64,000 bases of DNA from the NCBI RefSeq assembly GCF_003254295.1, contig NZ_QKZO01000004.1, positions 248,001 through 312,000 on the forward strand, written 5' to 3'. The notes under the pieces are model-generated. The model was not told the DNA's origin. It ran no database searches and saw nothing but the letters and a program-made list of their open reading frames with translations. Below, piece by piece: positions 54,614-63,228 of this stretch. Numbering within the stretch: the stretch's first letter is position 1; each line of letters starts with the position of its first letter. Origin of the DNA: Rhodobacter capsulatus (lineage in GTDB: Bacteria > Pseudomonadota > Alphaproteobacteria > Rhodobacterales > Rhodobacteraceae). The translations under genes were made by a program, and so were the position numbers.

Positions 54614-55687
54614 ATGCGTAATTCCTTTCTTTTGCCGATGCAGCTTGCGGGGGCCGAAGCCTTTGACGCGCGGATGGACGCGATCAAGGCGGCGGCGCAA
54701 TCGGTCCTTGCGGCGGCCGTGGCTCCGACATGGGGCAGCGCCGCGGCGGACCGGATCATCGGGACCAAGCTGGGTGACCACATCTATGGCCGGGGCGGGG
54801 CGGATTCGATCTTTGCGGGCGCGGGCAATGATCTGCTGCGCGGCGGCGACGGCGATGACCTGTTGTCTGGCGACACCGGGGCGGATGTGCTTTGGGGGGA
54901 TCTCGGGGCCGACACTCTGGCGGGCGGCACCGGCAACGACATGTTGCATGGCGGCTGCGGCGCCGATCGGCTGTTCGGCGATTTCGGCAATGACACGCTG
55001 GATGGCGGGGCGCAGGCGGATCAGTTGACGGGGGGCGAAGGCCATGACGTGCTGCTGGGCGGCGAGGGCGACGATCTTCTGCTCGGAGGAAATGGCGCCG
55101 ACAGCCTGACCGGGGGGGCGGGCAACGACCGGGCCCGGGGCGGCGAGGGCAACGACCTGCTGAGCGATGACGGCACCGATGCGGATGCCGACCGGATCTG
55201 CGGCGATGCCGGGAACGATACGCTCGTGGGCGGCAATGGCGCGGATTCGCTTTACGGCGGCAGCGGCAACGACGTGATCCGCGATACCTGGGTGCGCGAT
55301 GCCTCGGGGCTTCTGGTGGCCGATGATGCGGCGCGGATCGATGCCGGGGAGGGCGATGACACGATCTTCGCCTCGGGCGCGGATACGATCACCACCGGCG
55401 CGGGGGCGGATGTGATCGTGATCGGGGCGGCGGGCGACACGGCGCTCGCCACCAGCGCGGCGGTGACGGTGACCGATTTCCTTGTCGGGACCGATTCCTT
55501 TCAGTTCGACCTGTCGGATGGCGGCGTTGACGATGCGCTGAGCCTGTCGGTGCGCCATGCGGGGAGGAATACGATCATCGTCGTCACCGATGCCGAGGGC
55601 GCCAGCCATGATGCGGTGACGCTGATCGGCGTGACCGCCGCGCTGGATCAGCTGGTGGATGCCTATCTGCTTTACGATCTGATCTGA
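54614..55687 (+). CDS. RTX-type calcium-binding protein (hemolysin-type repeats)
   Basis: 357 residues. Residues about 55-245 consist of roughly a dozen or more nonapeptide repeats of the GGxGxDxLx kind, for example GGTGNDMLHGGCGADRLFGD. They form a calcium-binding parallel beta roll. The C-terminal 100 residues resemble the RTX end region (DAGEGDDTIFASGADTITTGAGADVIVIG, VTDFLVGTDSFQFDL), a usual type I secretion signal region. No catalytic domain is present and no type I transporter genes are adjacent. Probably an exported or surface protein. GTG 54608 is an alternative start. Confidence 0.88.
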   Translation: MRNSFLLPMQLAGAEAFDARMDAIKAAAQSVLAAAVAPTWGSAAADRIIGTKLGDHIYGRGGADSIFAGAGNDLLRGGDGDDLLSGDTGADVLWGDLGADTLAGGTGNDMLHGGCGADRLFGDFGNDTLDGGAQADQLTGGEGHDVLLGGEGDDLLLGGNGADSLTGGAGNDRARGGEGNDLLSDDGTDADADRICGDAGNDTLVGGNGADSLYGGSGNDVIRDTWVRDASGLLVADDAARIDAGEGDDTIFASGADTITTGAGADVIVIGAAGDTALATSAAVTVTDFLVGTDSFQFDLSDGGVDDALSLSVRHAGRNTIIVVTDAEGASHDAVTLIGVTAALDQLVDAYLLYDLI

Positions 55688-55707
55688 GCCGCCGCGGCCG
55701 GAGGGCG

Positions 55708-55735
55708 CCCGTCCCGCAAGGGGCGGGTTTGCTTT
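55708..55735 (+). terminator. Rho-independent terminator after the RTX gene
   Basis: An 8-bp stem (cccgtccc with ggggcggg, one G-T pair), gcaa loop, then tttgcttttt. Confidence 0.8.
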
Positions 55736-55744
55736 TTCGCCCGC

Positions 55745-56374
55745 TCAGGTGGTCATGGCCCAGACCTGGCGCAAAAGCCCCGCCGCCAGCGTCAGCATCA
55801 TCGCACCGATCAGCAGATCCAGCACCCGCCAGGCCAGCGGCCGCGCGAAGAGCGGCGCCAGAAACCGGGCGCCGAAGCCCAGCGAGACGAACCAGACCGC
55901 GCTGGCCAGCCCCGCGCCAAGGACAAAGGGCAGATGCGCCGCCGCGGGCTGCGCCGCGCCGACCGAGCCCACCAGCAGCACCGTATCCAGATAGACATGC
56001 GGGTTCAACAGCGTGAACCCCGCCACCCGCGCCAGCGCCCCCGCGCGCGTCAGCGCCGCGCCGCCGGGTCCGGCCTCCAGCCGCTCGGGCCGCAGCGCGC
56101 GACGCAGGGCCGAGACCCCGTACCAGCCCAGAAACCCCGCCCCGCCCAGCGACAGCACCGTGACCAGCCGCGGCGCCGTGCCCAGCACCGCGCCCAAGCC
56201 CGCCACCCCGGCGGCGATCAGCGCCAGATCGCAAGCGGCGCAAAAGCCGACGACAAGCGCCACATGTTCGCGCCGCAGCCCCTGCCGCAGAACAAAGGCA
56301 TTCTGCGCGCCGATCGCGACGATGAGGCCAAGGGAGAGGGCGAAGCCGGTGAGGAGGGGGGCAATCTGGGTCAT
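55745..56374 (-). CDS. LysE/ArgO-type amino acid exporter
   Basis: Inner-membrane exporter of basic amino acids. It has 209 residues and about six hydrophobic segments. The N-terminal signature GAQNAFVLRQGLRREHV (about 22-38) is typical of LysE/ArgO, and the segment with LLNPHVYLDTVLLVGSVGA is also conserved. Divergent from a LysG/ArgP-type regulator across 71 bp, the standard exporter-regulator arrangement. Confidence 0.93.
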   Translation of the reverse strand: MTQIAPLLTGFALSLGLIVAIGAQNAFVLRQGLRREHVALVVGFCAACDLALIAAGVAGLGAVLGTAPRLVTVLSLGGAGFLGWYGVSALRRALRPERLEAGPGGAALTRAGALARVAGFTLLNPHVYLDTVLLVGSVGAAQPAAAHLPFVLGAGLASAVWFVSLGFGARFLAPLFARPLAWRVLDLLIGAMMLTLAAGLLRQVWAMTT

Positions 56375-56445
56375 CGGACTTCCTTGCCCGGGCCTGCGGG
56401 TGTAGTCAAATTCAGGATGCTAAAGCTGATGAAGGGGAGCTTAAC

Positions 56446-57369
56446 ATGCTCGATTATCCCTTGCTGGCGGCGCTGGCCGCGGTGATCCGCGAAGGCGGGT
56501 TTGACCGGGCGGCTGCGGTGCTGGGCGTCACGCCCTCGGCGGTGTCGCAGCGCATCCGCGCGCTCGAGGACCGGGTGGGGGCGGCGCTGGTGGTGCGCAG
56601 CCAGCCGCCGGTGCCGACCGAGACGGGGGCGCGGCTTTGCGCCCATGTCGAGCGGGTGCGGCTGCTGGAGGGGGAGCTGGCGGCCGATCTTCCGGGGCTG
56701 GCGGGGCAGGGGCCACCCGCGCTGCCCGTGGCGGTGAATGCGGATTCGCTGGGCAGCTGGTTTCTGCCCGCCGCGGCGCGGTTTTCCGAAGCGACGGGGG
56801 CGCTTTTGCATCTGCTCTTGGATGACGAGGAGCACACCGCGGCAAGGCTGCGCTCGGGCGAGGTGCTGGCGGCGGTGACGGCGGACCCGGCGGCGGTGCC
56901 CGGTTGCCGGACCCGGCCGCTCGGCGCGCTGCGCTATGTCGCCTGCGCCAGCCCCGCCTTCATGGCGCGGCATTTCCCGCAAGGTGTCACGGCCGCGGCG
57001 CTGGCCCGGGCGCCGGTGCTGCAATTCGACCGCAAGGACGGGCTGCAGGCGCGCTGGCTGCGCCGTCATCTGGACCTGCCGCTGGCGGCGCCGACGCATC
57101 AGCTGCCCTCGACGCAGGGGTTTCTGGACGCCTGCCTGCTGGGGCTGGGCTGGGCGCTCAACCCTTTGCCTCTGGCCGCGGCACCGCTGGCGGAAGGGCG
57201 GCTGGTCGAGCTTTTGCCCGGCGCGGCGCTGGAGGTGCCGTTGCACTGGCAGCATGTGCGGCTGGGAGCACGGCTGCTGGAGGCGTTGACGCGCGAGGTT
57301 GCGGCCGAGGCCCGCCGTTGCCTGATCCCGCCCGACGCTGGAATCGCTGGTCTTGCGGGGAAAGGCTGA
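56446..57369 (+). CDS. LysR-type regulator of the LysG/ArgP group
   Basis: Transcription factor. It has 307 residues. The N-terminal winged helix-turn-helix has DRAAAVLGVTPSAVSQRIRALEDRVG near residues 20-45. The C-terminal ligand domain has VAVNADSLGSWFLPA, as in ArgP/LysG, which sense Lys/Arg. It is divergent from lysE and probably activates it when basic amino acids accumulate. T-N11-A-type motifs in the 71-bp spacer could not be fixed with confidence. Confidence 0.92.
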   Translation: MLDYPLLAALAAVIREGGFDRAAAVLGVTPSAVSQRIRALEDRVGAALVVRSQPPVPTETGARLCAHVERVRLLEGELAADLPGLAGQGPPALPVAVNADSLGSWFLPAAARFSEATGALLHLLLDDEEHTAARLRSGEVLAAVTADPAAVPGCRTRPLGALRYVACASPAFMARHFPQGVTAAALARAPVLQFDRKDGLQARWLRRHLDLPLAAPTHQLPSTQGFLDACLLGLGWALNPLPLAAAPLAEGRLVELLPGAALEVPLHWQHVRLGARLLEALTREVAAEARRCLIPPDAGIAGLAGKG

Positions 57370-57388
57370 TATACTCCCCCAGAGTATA
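57370..57388. promoter_or_regulatory. FrmR-type operator
   Basis: An exact inverted repeat, tatactc-cccca-gagtata, starting directly at the end of the regulator gene and 24 bp before frmR. A C run flanked by an AT-rich inverted repeat is the operator form of the CsoR/RcnR/FrmR family. Confidence 0.75.
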
Positions 57389-57411
57389 CGCCCTGCGGGG
57401 AGGGACCCCCG

Positions 57412-57678
57412 ATGCCGAACAACCCCGAGGACAAGAAGCGCATTCTGGCGCGGGTGAAGCGGATCACCGGCCAGTGCGAGGCGCTGTCACGTGCGCTGGA
57501 AAGCGGGTCGGACTGTGGCCCGATCCTGCAGCAGATCGCCGCCGTGCGCGGCGCCGTGAACGGGCTGATGGCCGAGGTGCTGGAGGCCCATATCCGCGAC
57601 GAATTCGGCCCGCCCGAGGGAGAGGGCGGTGCCAGAACCGGGGAATTGCTGGCGCTGGTGCGCAGCTATCTCAAATAG
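57412..57678 (+). CDS. frmR: FrmR, formaldehyde-responsive repressor (CsoR/RcnR family)
   Basis: 88-residue all-helical tetrameric repressor. Pro2, Cys35 and His60 are at the positions used by FrmR; formaldehyde bridges Pro2 and Cys35. These residues, together with the adjacent formaldehyde genes, favour FrmR over a metal-sensing RcnR/CsoR. It has ILARVKRITGQCEAL and ILQQIAAVRGAVNGLMAEVLEAHI. First gene of frmR-frmA-fghA, with the operator immediately upstream, implying autoregulation. An extra Cys22 is present. Confidence 0.93.
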   Translation: MPNNPEDKKRILARVKRITGQCEALSRALESGSDCGPILQQIAAVRGAVNGLMAEVLEAHIRDEFGPPEGEGGARTGELLALVRSYLK

Positions 57679-58806
<1,128 letters not shown>

Positions 58807-58813
58807 GGCCGCG

Positions 58814-59644
58814 ATGGACTGTCTTGAAACGCACGGGTGTTTCGGCGGCACGCAGGAGGTGTGGAAACACGCCTCCGCCACGCTGGGCTGCGAGATGCGC
58901 TTTGGCCTGTTCACCCCGGCGCATGATCCGGGCGAGCGGCTGCCGGTGGTCTATTGGCTGTCCGGCCTGACCTGCACCGAGCAGAATTTCATCACCAAGG
59001 CGGGGGCGCAGGCCCATGCGGCCCGGCATCGGGTGATCGTCGTCGCCCCCGATACCAGCCCCCGCGGCGACGGCGTGGCCGACGATCCGGCCTATGATCT
59101 GGGGCAGGGGGCGGGGTTTTACCTGAACGCCAGCCAGGCGCCTTGGGCGGCCCATTACCGGATGCACGACTATGTCGTGACCGAACTTCCCGCGCTGATC
59201 GAAGCCGCTTTCCCGGCCTCTGACCGGCGCTCGGTGATGGGGCATTCGATGGGCGGTCATGGTGCCCTGGTGGCGGCTTTGCGCCATCCGGGGCGCTATC
59301 GGGCCGTTTCGGCCTTTGCGCCGATCGCTGCGCCGGCGCAGGTGCCCTGGGGGGAAAAGGCGTTTTCCGCCTATCTGGGGCCCGACCGGGCGGCCTGGGC
59401 CGCGTGGGATGCGACGGCGCTTTTGGCGGGGGCGGCGGAACGGTTGCCGATCCTGATCGATCAGGGCGAGGCGGACAGCTTCCTGGAGGGCCAGCTGAAG
59501 CCCTGGATCTTTGCCGAGGAAGCGGCGCGGCTTGGCCATCCGGTGACGCTGCGTCGCCATCCGGGCTACGATCACAGCTATTACTTCATCGCCAGCTTTC
59601 TGGGCGATCACTTTGCCCATCACGCCGCGGCGCTGCGGGACTGA
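58814..59644 (+). CDS. fghA: S-formylglutathione hydrolase
   Basis: Alpha/beta-hydrolase (esterase D family) that releases formate and glutathione, completing the formaldehyde pathway. It has 276 residues. LSGLTCTEQNFITKAGAQ (about 50-67) and the nucleophile elbow GHSMGGHGAL near 143-152 are diagnostic. The remaining triad residues lie in ILIDQGEADSFL and GYDHSYYFIASF. Last gene of the frm operon. Confidence 0.96.
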   Translation: MDCLETHGCFGGTQEVWKHASATLGCEMRFGLFTPAHDPGERLPVVYWLSGLTCTEQNFITKAGAQAHAARHRVIVVAPDTSPRGDGVADDPAYDLGQGAGFYLNASQAPWAAHYRMHDYVVTELPALIEAAFPASDRRSVMGHSMGGHGALVAALRHPGRYRAVSAFAPIAAPAQVPWGEKAFSAYLGPDRAAWAAWDATALLAGAAERLPILIDQGEADSFLEGQLKPWIFAEEAARLGHPVTLRRHPGYDHSYYFIASFLGDHFAHHAAALRD

Positions 59645-59675
59645 GCCCGAAACCCGGGGCCCAAAACGGAAAAAA

Positions 59676-59700
59676 CCCCGCGGCGGACCGCGGGGCCTTT
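59676..59700. terminator. Bidirectional terminator between fghA and the BI-1 gene
   Basis: An 8-bp stem (ccccgcgg with ccgcgggg) and cgga loop. A T run follows on the plus strand and an A6 run (T run for the minus strand) on the other side. Confidence 0.88.
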
Positions 59701-59727
59701 CCCGGAGGTTGGTTCGGGTCGTTCAGA

Positions 59728-60444
59728 TCATTCGCGGTTGCCGAGGAACTGCAGCAGGAACATGAACAGGTTCAGGAAGTCGAGATAGAGCTGCAGCGCG
59801 CCCAGGATCGCGGCCTTGCCAAGGAAATCCGCATCCGACTGCGCCAGTTGCAGATAGGTGTTCTTGATGTTCTGCGTGTCATAGGCGGTCAGCCCCGAGA
59901 ACAGCAGCACGCCGATCACCGAGATCGCGAATTGCAGCGCCGACGACGCGATGAAGATGTTCAGGATCGAGGCCACGATCAGACCGATCACGCCCATCAT
60001 CAGGAACGAGCCGAAGGCCGAGAGGTTGCGCTTCGTCGTGTAGCCGTAAAGCGACAGCGCCGCAAAGGCGATGGCGGTGATCAGGAAGGTCTGGGCGATC
60101 GACACGCCGGTATAGACCTTGAAGATCGAGGCGAGCGACAGGCCCATCAGCGCCGAATAGCCGAAAAAGACCATCTGCGCGGTCGAGGTCTGCATCTTGT
60201 GGATCATCGCCGAGAAGGCGAAGACGACGACGAGCGGCGCGAACATCACCACCCATTTCAGCGGCGTGCCGAAGATCGCGGCCAGAAGCTGGTCGTTCAT
60301 GCTGACGCCGAAAGCGACCGCCCCGGTGACGATCATCGCCACCGACATCAGGCCATAGACCTTGTTCATATGGGTCCGCAGACCCTCGTCGATGTAACTC
60401 GCACGGCCAGCCGCGGTGCTGTGCATCGTGTTGTAATTAGCCAT
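59728..60444 (-). CDS. Bax inhibitor-1 / YccA family membrane protein
   Basis: 238 residues with about seven membrane segments. The N-terminus ends in ASYIDEGLRTHMNKVYGLM, typical of alphaproteobacterial BI-1 proteins. The C-terminal region has TAYDTQNIKNTYLQL and ends LDFLNLFMFLLQFLGNRE. Bacterial members act as pH-sensitive calcium leak channels or modulate FtsH; the role here is unknown. The ATG is preceded by ggagacaa. Confidence 0.9.
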   Translation of the reverse strand: MANYNTMHSTAAGRASYIDEGLRTHMNKVYGLMSVAMIVTGAVAFGVSMNDQLLAAIFGTPLKWVVMFAPLVVVFAFSAMIHKMQTSTAQMVFFGYSALMGLSLASIFKVYTGVSIAQTFLITAIAFAALSLYGYTTKRNLSAFGSFLMMGVIGLIVASILNIFIASSALQFAISVIGVLLFSGLTAYDTQNIKNTYLQLAQSDADFLGKAAILGALQLYLDFLNLFMFLLQFLGNRE

Positions 60445-60564
60445 GTGGTTGTCTCCAGTCTGTGCGGCGTCCCGCGCGAGCGTGCGCCGTCGGGTCCGAT
60501 ATTGGAAAGGACCGGGGGGGTTTCAAGAACCCGGCGGCAGAAAATCGGCCGCCGGCGGGGTGGG

Positions 60565-61524
60565 TCACCCCATCGTGACGACGATCTTGCCGGTGGAGCG
60601 GCGGGCGCGCAACATCTCCAGCGCCGCGGCGGTCTGCGACAGGGGGAAGCGGGCCGAGATATGCGGATGCAGCTGGCCATCGGCGGCAAGGGCGAAAAGC
60701 TCGGTCATCGAGCGGCGCAGCGCCGCCGGGTCGAGTTCCAGATAGCCGCCCCAGTAAAGCCCATGGATTTCAAGGTTCTTCACCAAAGCATGATTGAGCT
60801 TGAGCGCAGGCGGTGCCCCCGCGGCAAAGCCGATCAGCAGAAACCGCCCGCCCGGTTTCAGCGCGGCGAAACCGGCCTCGCCCAAGGCACCGCCCACCGC
60901 GTCATAAACGACATCGGCGCCGCCCAGCGCCTTGAGCGCGGCTTTCAGGTCGGGGGTCTCGGCATCCAGCGTCTCGGCCGCGCCCGCCTGCGCGGCTATG
61001 GCGCATTTTTCGGCCCCGCGCGCGACGGCGATCACCCGCGCGCCCAGCCGCGCGCCGATCTCGACCGCGGTCAGCCCCACGCCCCCCGCCGCGCCCAGCA
61101 CCACCAGCGTCTCGCCCGCGCGCAGCCGTCCGCGCAGGGTCAGCGCCAGATGCGAGGTGCCATAGGCGATCTGGAAGGCGGCGGCGGTCTCGAAATCCAG
61201 GCTGTCGGGCAGGGGGGTGCAGCGGTCCTCGGCAAAGACCCCGGCCTCGGCCAGACCGCCGTGACCGGCATGGATGGCGACGCGGGTGCCGGGAGCAAGC
61301 CGCGTGCCCGGCCCGGCGGCGGTGATCGTGCCCGCGGCCTCGAGCCCCGGCACGAAGGGCAGTGGCGGGGTGGCCTGATAGGTCCCCTCGAGCATCAGCA
61401 GGTCGGCGAAATTCAGCCCGCAGGCGGCGATCCGCACCGCCACCTCGCCCGGGCCGGGGGCGGGCAGCGGCAGATCGGCAGGCGTCGGCGGCGTCGTCGG
61501 ATCGGTGTGAAGGAAGGCGCGCAT
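60565..61524 (-). CDS. NADPH:quinone oxidoreductase family (MDR, zinc-free)
   Basis: 319 residues. The medium-chain reductase fold has CGLNFADLLMLEGTYQATPPLPFVPGLEAAG near 34-64. The NADPH-binding motif VVLGAAGGVGLTAVEIGARLGARVIAVA lies near 140-167 and GARFAALKPGGRFLLIGFA-type sequence follows. It lacks the zinc-binding cysteines, so it is a quinone or enone reductase (Qor-like); substrate unknown. It is 120 bp upstream of the BI-1 gene on the same strand. Confidence 0.88.
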   Translation of the reverse strand: MRAFLHTDPTTPPTPADLPLPAPGPGEVAVRIAACGLNFADLLMLEGTYQATPPLPFVPGLEAAGTITAAGPGTRLAPGTRVAIHAGHGGLAEAGVFAEDRCTPLPDSLDFETAAAFQIAYGTSHLALTLRGRLRAGETLVVLGAAGGVGLTAVEIGARLGARVIAVARGAEKCAIAAQAGAAETLDAETPDLKAALKALGGADVVYDAVGGALGEAGFAALKPGGRFLLIGFAAGAPPALKLNHALVKNLEIHGLYWGGYLELDPAALRRSMTELFALAADGQLHPHISARFPLSQTAAALEMLRARRSTGKIVVTMG

Positions 61525-61869
61525 CTGGGTCTCCGGGCTGGGATCGGAACGGTCAGCCTAGCGCGGAGGGCGCGGGGCGGCCAGTCCCGGGATGGTTGTT
61601 GACTGCCGAATCAACCAGAGCGCGAAGCTGATTTTTCGGTCGCGAAAAATGCAATTTGCGATGCAATTTGCGAATTGCGACATGGTCCGCCATGGCCCGG
61701 AATGCCGATCTTGACGGAGCATGGTTAACAATTACAGGATGTGCGACATTACGTAGCGGTTAGTCTCTGAATTTACCTGTCTTTTTGGATAGGTTCCAGA
61801 TTTTGCAACCGAAACGGCGCCCCGCACTGTGTTAGCTTCATCCATCCGAAGAGTTCCGGGGAAGAATGA
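61525..61869. other. 345-bp spacer before the XRE regulator
   Basis: No gene seen. It contains the tandem 12-mers at 61649-61672 with an overlapping palindrome, and an AT-rich stretch around 61725-61850 with a single ttaac half site (61732). The promoters of the divergent oxidoreductase and regulator should lie here. Confidence 0.55.
61649..61678. promoter_or_regulatory. Tandem 12-mers and palindrome, operator-like
   Basis: Two exact copies of atgcaatttgcg (61649-61660 and 61661-61672). The second copy also forms the inverted repeat gcaatt-tgcg-aattgc (61663-61678). It is located between the divergent oxidoreductase and XRE-regulator genes. Confidence 0.55.
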
Positions 61870-62232
61870 ATGAAGCATCCGGTCGATGTCCATGTGGGCA
61901 AGCGTATCCGTCACCGCCGCTGGCTGGTGGGGGTTACGCAACAACAGCTGGCCGACAAGGTCGGCATCAAGTTCCAGCAGATTCAGAAATACGAAACGGG
62001 GATGAACCGTGTCTCGGCCTCGCGGCTTTGGGACATTGCCGATGCGCTTGACGTGCCGGTGTCGTTCTTCTTCGAAGGATTGTCGGGCGAAGACCCGAAC
62101 ACGGCCGCGCTGGAAGGGGATCTTTTCTCCGACAAGGAAGCGCTGGCCCTGGTGCGTTCGTACTACGCGATCCCCGAGGCGCAGCGGCGCCGTCTGTTCG
62201 AACTGGCGAAGGTTCTCTCCGACGTGGCTTGA
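61870..62232 (+). CDS. XRE-family transcriptional regulator
   Basis: 120 residues. The helix-turn-helix domain spans about 9-63 (GKRIRHRRWLVGVTQQQLADKVGIKFQQIQKYETGMNRVSASRLWDIADALDV). The C-terminal tail LVRSYYAIPEAQRRRLFELAKVLS resembles PhrR/SdrP-type alphaproteobacterial regulators linked to stress responses. Its targets are unknown; the palindrome upstream is a candidate autoregulatory site. An overlapping ATG four bases earlier is in another frame. Confidence 0.88.
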   Translation: MKHPVDVHVGKRIRHRRWLVGVTQQQLADKVGIKFQQIQKYETGMNRVSASRLWDIADALDVPVSFFFEGLSGEDPNTAALEGDLFSDKEALALVRSYYAIPEAQRRRLFELAKVLSDVA

Positions 62233-62253
62233 TATGGCCGCACAATCGGGGTT

Positions 62254-62290
62254 GAAAAGACGGGGAGCGGTGACGCTCCCCGTCTTTTTT
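62254..62290 (+). terminator. Strong terminator between the XRE gene and hisN
   Basis: A perfect 12-bp stem (agacggggagcg with cgctccccgtct), gtga loop, flanking A4/T6. It ends only 15 bp before the hisN start codon. Confidence 0.92.
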
Positions 62291-62304
62291 CCGGAGCTCT
62301 CCCC

Positions 62305-63126
62305 ATGCCGCCCCATCTGAGCGAGGCCGACAAGGCCGATCTGATCGCCACCGCCGAAGCCCTGGCCGATGCCGCGCGGGCGGTGACGCTGGTGCATTTC
62401 CGCACCCCGGGCGGGATTGCCGCCGAAACCAAGGAGGCGGTGCGCTTCGATCCGGTGACCGTGGCCGACCGGGCCGCGGAACAGGCGATGCGCGAGATCC
62501 TGGCCTGGCGGCGGCCCGCCGACGGGATCTGGGGCGAGGAATTCGGGGTGACGCGGGGGACATCGGGGCTGACCTGGGTGCTCGATCCGATCGACGGCAC
62601 GCGGGGCTATCTGTCGGGGACGCCGACCTGGGGGGTGCTGATCGCGCTGTCGGAAGAAGGCGACGACACCCCCGGGGCGCCGCTGATGGGGCTGATCGAC
62701 CAGCCCTATATCGGCGAGCGGTTTTTCGGCGGCTTCGGTCAGGCGCGGGTGACGGGGCCGCTGGGCCGGGCCGATCTGCGCACGCGCGCGCCGCGGCCGC
62801 TCTCCGAGGCGATCCTCTATTCCACCTTCCCCGAGGTCGGCACGCCCGAGGAGGGCGCAGCCTTCGCGCGGCTGGCGGCTCAGGTCAAGCTGACGCGCTA
62901 TGGCACGGATTGCTATGCCTATGGGCTGATCGCGGCAGGGCAGATCGATCTGGTGGTCGAGGCCGGGCTGCAGCCCTATGACGTCGGCGGGCCGATCGCG
63001 GTGATCGAGGCGGCGGGCGGGATCGTGACCGACTGGACGGGCGGCCCGGCCTTTCGTGGCGGGCGGGTGCTGGCGGCGGCGAATGCCGAGGTGCATGCGG
63101 CGGCGATGGCGGTCTTGCAGGGCTGA
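62305..63126 (+). CDS. hisN: Histidinol-phosphatase of the inositol monophosphatase family
   Basis: Mg-dependent phosphatase. It has 273 residues. Metal-binding blocks are GIWGEEFG near 73-80, WVLDPIDGTRGYLSG near 91-105, and the C-terminal QPYDVGGPIAVIEAAGG near 223-239. The WVLDPIDGT-R-(G/A)-(Y/F) form fits the HisN group, which dephosphorylates histidinol phosphate. General IMPase/CysQ activity cannot be excluded. The ATG is 15 bp after a strong terminator, with ggag as ribosome site. Confidence 0.88.
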   Translation: MPPHLSEADKADLIATAEALADAARAVTLVHFRTPGGIAAETKEAVRFDPVTVADRAAEQAMREILAWRRPADGIWGEEFGVTRGTSGLTWVLDPIDGTRGYLSGTPTWGVLIALSEEGDDTPGAPLMGLIDQPYIGERFFGGFGQARVTGPLGRADLRTRAPRPLSEAILYSTFPEVGTPEEGAAFARLAAQVKLTRYGTDCYAYGLIAAGQIDLVVEAGLQPYDVGGPIAVIEAAGGIVTDWTGGPAFRGGRVLAAANAEVHAAAMAVLQG

Positions 63127-63205
63127 GGGGGAAGTCGGGGGGCTGCCGCCCCCCGAACCCCCCGCCCGAAGGGGCCCTCGGGCCCCTTCGGACTTCCCCG
63201 AGGGG
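63127..63205. repeat. Nested GC hairpins between hisN and the amidohydrolase
   Basis: One hairpin is cggggggc-tgcc-gccccccg (63136-63155). A second has 11-bp arms at 63166-63176 and 63181-63191. They are bracketed by ggggaagtc (63128-63136) and gacttcccc (63191-63199). It is related in style to the composite elements but lacks their tattt-containing core. Confidence 0.75.
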
Positions 63206-63228
63206 ATTGCGTTGGCGGGAGGCATCTG

